In this document: positions 40,565-46,416 of the stretch, piece by piece
How the letters are laid out: every line of letters begins with the position of its first letter
Numbering within the stretch: the stretch's first letter is position 1
From: an uncultured Eisenbergiella sp.
GTDB taxonomy: Bacteria > Bacillota > Clostridia > Lachnospirales > Lachnospiraceae
Assembly: GCA_904392525.1 (NCBI GenBank)
Contig: CAJFMW010000006.1
Location: 1-46,416 of the forward strand
Length of the DNA stretch: 46,416 nucleotides
Direction: 5' to 3'
The notes under the pieces: generated by a model
The model's input: the letters and a program-made list of their open reading frames with translations, nothing else
The model's database searches: none
What the model was told of the DNA's origin: nothing
Translations under genes and position numbers: made by a program

Positions 40565-43044
40565 TGAGAAGACCGCTCGCCGCGGCATCTCTCCTCTTTG
40601 TAGCAGCGGTCCGGCTGATCACGCTCCTGTGGCCGCTGCCCGTCCCCGAGCCGGACCGGGAGGACGGCCAATGGGCCGAATATACGGGTACGGTATCCGA
40701 TATCGTCAGTTATACGGATACCCGGACCGGAAATCCCGTCAGGCTCGTCTATCTTGAGGACACCGCATCTGAAACCGGTTCTGCTTCGCAGAACACAAAT
40801 TCCAGTTCTACATTTCAAATCATCTGCCGTCTCACCGAAAGCTCTTATCTTCCCAGAATCGGAAGCCGAATCCGCTGTGAAGGGGAAGTCAGTCATTTTC
40901 GTGAAGCCACAAATCCGGGCGAATTCAACGCCAAAGAATACTATAACAGACAGGGGATTGCCTTTGAACTGCGGGAGGCTGCCGTTACCGGCTCTAGCCG
41001 GAATTATTCCCTTTACCGGCAGACGCTCTGGCGGCTGAAAACTCATATGGGAAAGGCTCTGGAAGCCCTTCTTTCTCCAGAGGATGCCTCCGTGATGAAG
41101 GCTATGCTCCTGGGAGACAAAAAGGGAATGGACCGGGAAATCAAATCCCTGTATCAGGCCGCCGGTATTTCCCATGTGGTGGCAATCAGCGGCCTGCACA
41201 TCTCCATTCTCGGCACCGGCGTATACAATCTTCTCTCCGCCCTCTTCGGCAGGCTTCAGGCCGCCAGGAGAAAACCCTTCCCCCGGAAACACGGCAGGCC
41301 GTCTTCCAGAAAAGTCTCTTCCGGGAATGTCTCTTCCGGAAAAATCCCCGCCTGTGCCGTTTCGGCTCTCTTTCTGCTTTCCTTTCTCTTCATGACCGGC
41401 TTTTCCGCCTCTTCCATGCGGGCCGGAATCATGTTCGCTCTTTCCCTGACCGCCCGCCTGCTGGGGCGTACCTATGATACCGCGACGGCGCTGGCAACAG
41501 CCGCCGCTCTCCTGCTGGTGGAAAATCCGGCATGGATCGATGATGCAGGCTTTCAGCTTTCCTTTACGGCGGCTCTCGCCGCTTCCGCTGCCGTTCCCGC
41601 CTTTTCCGATATGGCCAATCTGAAGGACTGGCTTTTGAAGCAAAAGAACGGCGGAAGCATCAAACGCTTCCGGGAACGTGACTCCCACAGCCTGAAGCAC
41701 CGCCTTCAGAACGGCATATGCTCCGGGTTTCGTTCCAGCTTCTGCGTGAGCATGGTCACCCTTCCGCTTGTGCTTTCCTCCTTCTATGAATGGAATGTGC
41801 TCTCTCTCGCCGTCAATCTGGCGGTCATCCCTCTCATGGGTGTGCTTCTGGGCGGCTGTATTCTGCTGGCCGCATCCGGCAGCCTGCTCCTTCTGTTCGG
41901 AGAGGAATGGCTTTTCCTGCTCACCCTGGCCGCTCTCCCCGTTAAGGGCATTCTTTTTCTCTACGAAACCCTGTGCAGAATCGGTTCGGCAGGAGGCTTC
42001 GGACTGTTCCGCCCCGGCGCGCCGCAGCTTTGGCAGATCCTTCTTTTCTATGCCGGACTGCTCCTTGTGTTTCTTGGGGCAAAGCGTCTCCCCAGAATCG
42101 GCGGATATGCTGCCTGCGCGCTTCTGTGCCTCATTTTTGTCATGGGAAAGCCATCCGGGACACAAGTCACCATGCTGGACATCGGACAGGGCGACTGCAT
42201 CCATATCCGTTCGCAGGACGGCAGGCATTATCTCTGTGACGGCGGAAGCACCTCAAAGCTGCAGGCCGGAACCTGGCAGGTCATTCCCTTTCTGAAGCAT
42301 CAGGGCGTGAACCGTCTGGAGTTTATTTTCATAAGTCACTGTGATTCTGACCACATCAGCGCCATTCAGGAGATTCTGGAATGGGCCGGGGAAGGAAACC
42401 TGCGGATCGGAGGACTGGTTCTATCCGCCTCGGGCCCGGAGGACGAAATGCACGCCTCTCTCATCGCTGCCGCAAAGAAAAACGGCGTTCCCGTCTACCG
42501 GATGGGAGCCGGTGACGAGATCCGCCGTGGAAATACCATTTTTCAGGCAGTCTATCCTTTTTCTTCTGAAAATACTTCTTCCCTTTCCGGGGACAACCAT
42601 TTCTCCGCCGTTTCCGACAGGAACGCTTCCTCGCTGGTTCTCCGTTTTTCGGAAATCCGCAGCGAAAATCCTGAGGCTTTCGCAGGAAATACTTCCGCCC
42701 CATCACTTCCCGGGGAAGTCTTTTCCCTCCTTCTCACCGGAGATGTGGAAGCTTCCGGCGAAGCGGAAATCCTGTCCTCCTGTCCGGAGCTCATATCCAG
42801 CTGCACCATACTTAAGACCGCGCATCACGGCTCAGACACCTCCACCACACAGGAATTTCTGAATGCCGCATCCCCGCAGGCCGCTTTGATCTCCTGCGGG
42901 AAAGACAATTCCTACGGCCATCCCCACGAAGAGGTGCTCTCCCGCTTCCGCAGTGCGCACATTCCCGTCTTTATAACGGCAGAATGCGGCGCGATTACCG
43001 TCCGGGAAAAGGGCGGAAAGGTAACGGTAGAAACCTTTCTCTGA
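40564..43044 (+). CDS. comEC: ComEC/Rec2 DNA-uptake channel
   Basis: An 826-residue membrane protein that forms the channel for single-stranded DNA in transformation. Two N-terminal hydrophobic segments and an OB-like domain (about 40-150, VRLVYLEDT, IGSRIRCEGEV) are followed by the competence domain (AAGISHVVAISGLHISILG, about 199-217) with several membrane helices. A C-terminal metallo-beta-lactamase domain carries VTMLDIGQGDCIHI, FISHCDSDHIS and LKTAHHGSDTSTT. Length and domain order match full-length ComEC. There is a Ser/Arg-rich loop with a short repeat (RKVSSGNVSSGKI). The start overlaps the GerMN stop by one base. Together with ComEA it suggests a DNA-uptake apparatus; pilus genes are not in the window. 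Confidence 0.95.
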   Translation: MRRPLAAASLLFVAAVRLITLLWPLPVPEPDREDGQWAEYTGTVSDIVSYTDTRTGNPVRLVYLEDTASETGSASQNTNSSSTFQIICRLTESSYLPRIGSRIRCEGEVSHFREATNPGEFNAKEYYNRQGIAFELREAAVTGSSRNYSLYRQTLWRLKTHMGKALEALLSPEDASVMKAMLLGDKKGMDREIKSLYQAAGISHVVAISGLHISILGTGVYNLLSALFGRLQAARRKPFPRKHGRPSSRKVSSGNVSSGKIPACAVSALFLLSFLFMTGFSASSMRAGIMFALSLTARLLGRTYDTATALATAAALLLVENPAWIDDAGFQLSFTAALAASAAVPAFSDMANLKDWLLKQKNGGSIKRFRERDSHSLKHRLQNGICSGFRSSFCVSMVTLPLVLSSFYEWNVLSLAVNLAVIPLMGVLLGGCILLAASGSLLLLFGEEWLFLLTLAALPVKGILFLYETLCRIGSAGGFGLFRPGAPQLWQILLFYAGLLLVFLGAKRLPRIGGYAACALLCLIFVMGKPSGTQVTMLDIGQGDCIHIRSQDGRHYLCDGGSTSKLQAGTWQVIPFLKHQGVNRLEFIFISHCDSDHISAIQEILEWAGEGNLRIGGLVLSASGPEDEMHASLIAAAKKNGVPVYRMGAGDEIRRGNTIFQAVYPFSSENTSSLSGDNHFSAVSDRNASSLVLRFSEIRSENPEAFAGNTSAPSLPGEVFSLLLTGDVEASGEAEILSSCPELISSCTILKTAHHGSDTSTTQEFLNAASPQAALISCGKDNSYGHPHEEVLSRFRSAHIPVFITAECGAITVREKGGKVTVETFL

Positions 43045-43069
43045 GCAGCTGGCGGAAGCATGAAGGGAA

Positions 43070-43915
43070 TCACCCCGCTATGATGATGCCTCCGTCGTTT
43101 GCGTACATGCTGCTGATGCCTGCCGTATTCAGGATATATGAACCGGCAAAGGACACTTTTTCCATAATCATGTCCCTGACCCATTCCGCCTTTTCCGGAT
43201 TGTTGCAGTGGGAAATTATCAGGTATTTCTCCTGGGGATTTTTGATCTCATCCGCCACAAGCCCCGCCATCCGGATAAGGGCTTTCTTCAGCCCTACGGC
43301 CTGTCCGCGCTGAATGATGGTTCCTTCCGGCGTGGCTCCCATGACCGGCTTGATGTTCAGCGTGGAGGCGACCAGGGCCTTCACTCCGGTAAGCCTTCCG
43401 TTCTTTCTCAGCGTTTCCAGATTGTTCAGGACGAACCAGGTGTTCATTTCATCCCGGAAAGCCTCCAGCTTTTCCACGATTTCTTCAAAGGGAAGCCCCT
43501 GATCCTCCAGCTGCATGGCCTTCAGCGCAATCTGCGTCTCTCCGCAGGAGGCGGATTTGGAATCAATCACATGAATTTTCTTCGCGTCCCTGCCGTATTT
43601 TTCCTCAAAAAGATTCTTTCCGAGCAGCGCGCTGTTATGGCTGCCGCTTAAGTTTGCGGAAAGGGTGACCACATAAACATGCTCCGCATCCCCTTCATAG
43701 CTCGTCCGGTATCTCTCCGGGGAGGGGCAGGAAGATCTGGGACAGATCGGGCATTCCGCCACCTTTCTTAAGAATTCCTTCTGATCAAAATTCTCATCAT
43801 CCAGAATCCGCCAGTCTCCCACCTCAAGGCCAAGGGGCACTCTTTCAAAACGGCTGTCGCCCTCCAGTTCCTTCGGCAGTTCGCAGCAGCTGTCCACAAC
43901 GATCTTATAGCTCAT
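43070..43915 (-). CDS. DegV family fatty-acid-binding protein
   Basis: A 281-residue DegV protein. The N-terminus YKIVVDSCCELPKELE and the conserved VVTLSANLSGSHNSALL, IHVIDSKSASCGETQIAL and LETLRKNGRLTG blocks are typical. DegV proteins bind a fatty acid between two lobes, and some act as FakB, presenting it to the kinase FakA. No fakA is in the window. The start at 43915 follows GGAGG with 10-base spacing; the frame is open nine more codons upstream. It is convergent with comEC (25-bp gap) and has a palindromic candidate operator at its promoter. Confidence 0.93.
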   Translation of the reverse strand: MSYKIVVDSCCELPKELEGDSRFERVPLGLEVGDWRILDDENFDQKEFLRKVAECPICPRSSCPSPERYRTSYEGDAEHVYVVTLSANLSGSHNSALLGKNLFEEKYGRDAKKIHVIDSKSASCGETQIALKAMQLEDQGLPFEEIVEKLEAFRDEMNTWFVLNNLETLRKNGRLTGVKALVASTLNIKPVMGATPEGTIIQRGQAVGLKKALIRMAGLVADEIKNPQEKYLIISHCNNPEKAEWVRDMIMEKVSFAGSYILNTAGISSMYANDGGIIIAG

Positions 43916-43946
43916 ATTATGATATCCTCCGATTTTCGTCACTTGA

Positions 43947-43999
43947 ATATGTGGTTTTCATTACCACATATAATAACACCGGTATTTACATCTTGTAAA
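43947..43999 (-). promoter_or_regulatory. Promoter and palindromic operator of the degV gene
   Basis: On the minus strand TTTACA (43994-43999), 18 bp and TATTAT (43970-43975). A perfect 9-bp inverted repeat ATATGTGGT-N7-ACCACATAT (43947-43971) covers the transcription start, and a smaller TTTACA-N3-TGTAAA palindrome covers the -35. Both could be repressor sites. Confidence 0.5.
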
Positions 44000-44044
44000 G
44001 ATCATTTCCAAAAGAAATCACAAAGCTGCTGATTATTTTTTCTA

Positions 44045-44073
44045 TAGCCATCCCCACATGAATCGTGTAGAAT
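44045..44073 (+). promoter_or_regulatory. Possible promoter of the DUF5721 gene
   Basis: TAGCCA (44045-44050), 17 bp and TAGAAT (44068-44073). Dispersed repeat copy B begins at the base after the -10 box, so it would lie entirely in the 5' leader. Confidence 0.45.
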
Positions 44074-44134
44074 AAAAAGTGTGCGCCACTCGCGCCGAGC
44101 GCGGTTGCCGTCAGGCAATAATTTCCCTTCGCGC
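44074..44134. repeat. Structured dispersed repeat, copy B
   Basis: AAAAAGTGTGCGC (44074-44086) and a 47-bp core (44088-44134) match copy A (13-bp block 14421-14433; core 14461-14507, 43 of 47 identical). This copy lacks the palindromic insert of A. The minus strand can form TTGCC-TGAC-GGCAA. It ends 20 bp before the ATG of the DUF5721 gene. Confidence 0.65.
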
Positions 44135-44154
44135 ATAAAGAAAAGGAGATCGCC

Positions 44155-44658
44155 ATGATCGCACTTCAGATTAAGGATGTCAAACATTTTATGGGCCGGC
44201 TTCTCGGCACGGATTTACTGGATTCCTTCCTGCTGGAGGAAGCCGTCGTTTCCACCTACAATACGTTTACCATAGACGGCCGGATGAACCGGGCCTTTTT
44301 TTCCAAAGAAGAATGGGAAGAGCCCTCCATCCGCCCTTATGATTTCTCCCCCTGGAAATCCATGCGCCCCATTCTGTTCGAGCTGATCCGGGGCAGAAAA
44401 ACGCCCGTCAGCTTCCGTTTCATCCTGCATCTCATGCCCCAGTATGTTCCCGGCATTCTGAAGCCTTCCGAAACCACCGTCACGGCGGATCAGGTGAAGG
44501 CTCTCGTTCTCACCTGCAGATATGAAAACGGCACGCTGACTCTTCTGACCGGGACATCTCTGCATACCTTTCTTCCTGACAAAAGCGCGGATGTGCTCTG
44601 GGACCGGACGGTTAAGGCTTTTCTGAACAAAAGGGAAGTCGGATATGACGAGCTGTAG
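44155..44658 (+). CDS. DUF5721 family protein
   Basis: A 167-residue soluble protein without signal or membrane segments. It begins MIALQIKDVKHFMGRLLGTDLLDSF and contains NTFTIDGRMNRAFFSKEEW and FELIRGRKTPVSFRFILHLMP. I recognise it as the small DUF5721 family found mainly in Lachnospiraceae and relatives; no function is established. AAGGAGATCGCC precedes the ATG. It lies upstream of a spoVAE-type gene in the same direction, but the 139-bp gap and different spacing give no strong sign of an operon. Confidence 0.83.
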   Translation: MIALQIKDVKHFMGRLLGTDLLDSFLLEEAVVSTYNTFTIDGRMNRAFFSKEEWEEPSIRPYDFSPWKSMRPILFELIRGRKTPVSFRFILHLMPQYVPGILKPSETTVTADQVKALVLTCRYENGTLTLLTGTSLHTFLPDKSADVLWDRTVKAFLNKREVGYDEL

Positions 44659-44797
44659 AGGCAATATTTTCCAAGACCGTTCTGTATAATTTTTTCCTGA
44701 CAAGGCATACTGTTCCCATACAAATATGCTGCTGTACTGCTGGCCAAGCGATACGAAAACATCCCCGACGGCACCGGCAGCGGAAATGGAGTCAGGT

Positions 44798-45154
44798 ATG
44801 GATTATCTGAATGCGTTCTGGATCGGCGGGCTGATCTGTGCCCTGGTTCAGATTCTGATGGAAAAGACAAAGCTGATGCCCGGCCGGATCATGGTACTTC
44901 TGGTCTGCACCGGAGCCATTCTGGGCGCTCTGGGAATCTATGAGCCCTTTCTGGAATTTGCGGGGGCAGGCGCCAGCGTGCCGCTTCTGGGCTTCGGCAA
45001 CACCCTGTTTCAGGGCGTGAAAAAAGCGGTGGATGAAATGGGCTTTCTCGGCCTGTTTGCGGGAGGTTTTAAGGCAGGCGCCGTGGGCTGCGCCGCAGCC
45101 CTCATTTTCGGCTACCTCGCCTCTCTGATTTTCAATCCGAAGATGAAAAAATAG
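44798..45154 (+). CDS. spoVAE: Stage V sporulation protein AE (SpoVAE-type membrane protein)
   Basis: A 118-residue protein with three to four membrane segments: DYLNAFWIGGLICALVQILM, GRIMVLLVCTGAILGALGIY and the C-terminal GAVGCAAALIFGYLASLIF. The GAGASVPLLGFGNTLFQGVKKAV loop is characteristic of SpoVAE/SpoVAEb, part of the spore inner-membrane channel for dipicolinic acid. The start at 44798 has GGAG six bases upstream; the frame stays open a further 24 codons. It stands alone: spoVAC and spoVAD, its usual partners, are not next to it. Its presence supports an endospore-forming host. Confidence 0.92.
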   Translation: MDYLNAFWIGGLICALVQILMEKTKLMPGRIMVLLVCTGAILGALGIYEPFLEFAGAGASVPLLGFGNTLFQGVKKAVDEMGFLGLFAGGFKAGAVGCAAALIFGYLASLIFNPKMKK

Positions 45155-45176
45155 CGGATTTCTCCCGGTGCGGGCG

Positions 45177-46322
45177 CTACTCTGTCACCGCCTCCACAAG
45201 CACAGCCCCGCCGTCATACTCATAATCGTATAAAATCCCGTCGTAATATTCCAGAAGGAGCTGTACCACGCGGCTGTAGCTTTTCATGCCGTCGGAAACA
45301 CCGTTGATGACCAGGGTAGTTTCCGTGAACTGGTTGGAAGCTGCCTTCACCACCGCAGTCTCCACCACCGCGTTTTCTTCCACCCTTTCCCAGGCTTCAG
45401 AAGTAAGGAAAATATCGTCCGCGCAGACGCTTTTTGCGAGCGAAACGGAACCGAATTCCTGCTTTCCGGAGGCCTTCTTATATTCCTTTTCCACATAATT
45501 CAGCACGCTCAGGTATCCGCTGTAGCGGTAAAACGGATAATCCGAATTGATACAGGCGAGAAAACCGATGAAATTCGCGTCGTCCTCATAGATGAAGCCC
45601 TTCAGGTGCGCCAGCTCATGGCAGAGTGTGGCAGGCACATTTACAATATACATGCTGGTATTGTAATTCGCTTCCATGGAGAACGGGAAGTAATATCCCA
45701 TCATATACTGCTGGCTCAGGAAGTCGGAAGCGGTGATCCCCTTTGCCTGCGGGTAATAGCCGGAAAGCAGCTCATATTCTTCCCCAAGCTTCTGCATCGC
45801 CCGGATGGCCTCCTGCTCCATATCTCCCTGATAGACCAGAAAGCCGTCCTCATCCCGCTCCATCTGTTCTGTCAGTGCATTCAGCTCCTCCACAATGTGA
45901 TTTCTTACCTGGATCAGCTCCCGGTCCGTATAGGTTCGCTGCGCCTTCTGCACCATGTATGTCTCATCAAATTCAGAAGCGTGGTACAGGATGAAGCAGT
46001 TCCATGTCATAATCATGAAAACAGCCAGGAAACCCCAGGCATACACCCGGGTAAAAACAGAAATGAGCCGCTTTACTCTCCCCTTTCTCACGAAAATGCG
46101 CATAAAGCCCATCACAATGGCCGCGGCCGTAAAAAGAACGGCCAGAACGATCATCCCCTCTCCCACGGAAAAGGGAAAGACCGACATCAGCCTTCCGTAA
46201 AGGTTGACAGAGAGCGGAAACAGATGCTTCACATGCCAGTCACAGAACGCCTGGCTGTTCCACGCGATCACATTCACCGCCGCCGTCAGAAGAAGTAAAG
46301 CTGCCCATATTTTTTTTCTCAT
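45177..46322 (-). CDS. DUF3810 membrane protein, metallopeptidase-like
   Basis: A 381-residue protein. Three membrane segments occur in the first 125 residues (KIWAALLLLTAAVNVIAW, SVGEGMIVLAVLFTAAAIVM, VYAWGFLAVFMIMTWNCFIL). The outer domain carries PATLCHELAHLKGF, an HExxH zinc-peptidase motif, followed by YEDDANFIGFLACINS, where the Glu may be the third ligand. This is the DUF3810 family; activity and substrate are unproven. The start at 46322 follows GGGGGAT with short spacing; the frame stays open 31 codons further. A promoter with a GC-rich palindrome is at 46378-46406. It is convergent with spoVAE (22-bp gap). Confidence 0.88.
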   Translation of the reverse strand: MRKKIWAALLLLTAAVNVIAWNSQAFCDWHVKHLFPLSVNLYGRLMSVFPFSVGEGMIVLAVLFTAAAIVMGFMRIFVRKGRVKRLISVFTRVYAWGFLAVFMIMTWNCFILYHASEFDETYMVQKAQRTYTDRELIQVRNHIVEELNALTEQMERDEDGFLVYQGDMEQEAIRAMQKLGEEYELLSGYYPQAKGITASDFLSQQYMMGYYFPFSMEANYNTSMYIVNVPATLCHELAHLKGFIYEDDANFIGFLACINSDYPFYRYSGYLSVLNYVEKEYKKASGKQEFGSVSLAKSVCADDIFLTSEAWERVEENAVVETAVVKAASNQFTETTLVINGVSDGMKSYSRVVQLLLEYYDGILYDYEYDGGAVLVEAVTE

Positions 46323-46377
46323 GCAATCCCCCGATTTCTTATACCCGACAAAACCCTCCTGTTTCTTTCTACTTATA

Positions 46378-46406
46378 ACTATACCCCTCGGGGGAGGAGA
46401 AAACAA
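46378..46406 (-). promoter_or_regulatory. Promoter of the DUF3810 gene with GC palindrome in the spacer
   Basis: On the minus strand TTGTTT (46401-46406), 17 bp and TATAGT (46378-46383). The spacer is CCTCCCCCGAGGGG-like, reading TATACCCCTCGGGGG on the plus strand, which resembles operators of CsoR-type metal repressors. Confidence 0.5.
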
Positions 46407-46416
46407 CCGAATCACA

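Overview
The window reads as chromosomal DNA of an endospore-forming Lachnospiraceae-type gut Firmicute (class Clostridia) of moderate GC content. The grounds are a SpoVAE-type sporulation protein, a CIRCE/HrcA heat-shock operator, strong AGGAGG-type ribosome binding sites, Gram-positive envelope genes (LCP ligase, NagZ-type GH3, PrsA-like lipoprotein) and hypothetical families (DUF5721, DUF1653, DUF3810) that I associate with this group. I see no prophage, insertion sequence, CRISPR array or rRNA. Genus and species cannot be fixed from the sequence alone.

Layout. 1-9 kb: a cut-off HD-domain gene, htpG with a perfect CIRCE operator divergent from an htrA-type protease, glgB divergent from a TetR regulator, then a coupled pair made of an unusually short FAD oxidoreductase and a PrsA-like lipoprotein. 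9-14.6 kb: ilvE, then a leftward operon of an RNA-metallo-beta-lactamase, thyA, folA and a CorA-type channel. 14.7-18.7 kb: an LCP protein, a lone tRNA-Gly(GCC) with its own promoter and terminator, a NagZ-like GH3 lipid-anchored or membrane protein, and a gene-free 1.07 kb stretch that looks like a roughly 760-nt noncoding RNA gene with a consensus promoter. 18.9-23.3 kb: a leftward threonine-pathway operon (ACT regulator, homoserine dehydrogenase, an ApgM-family protein that is probably the homoserine kinase, aspartokinase). 23.4-27.6 kb: TraX-like protein and glyA leftward, a lipid kinase and PAP2 phosphatase rightward. 27.7-33.5 kb: a leftward operon of methyltransferase, holA, yqeY, a DUF1653 gene, an sfsA-mutY fusion and a glycosyltransferase. 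33.5-34.4 kb: gene-free, with a tandemly duplicated, covarying multi-hairpin element. 34.4-36.3 kb: ECF sigma factor, membrane anti-sigma-like protein and lipoprotein. 36.5-43 kb: comEA, a two-component system, a GerMN lipoprotein and comEC in one rightward operon. 43-46.4 kb: DegV, DUF5721, a lone spoVAE and a DUF3810 membrane metalloprotease-like protein.

How it fits together. Much is housekeeping: thymidylate and folate (thyA, folA, glyA), aspartate-family amino acids, DNA replication and repair (holA, mutY), and envelope maintenance. The least ordinary content lies between and inside genes: the large RNA candidate (17.9-18.7 kb), the paired multi-hairpin units (33.7-34.0 kb), two copies of a dispersed 47-bp structured repeat (14.46 and 44.09 kb), a duplicated hairpin plus Shine-Dalgarno unit in the glyA leader, the SfsA-MutY fusion, and an apparent clean internal deletion of about 150 codons in the FAD oxidoreductase.
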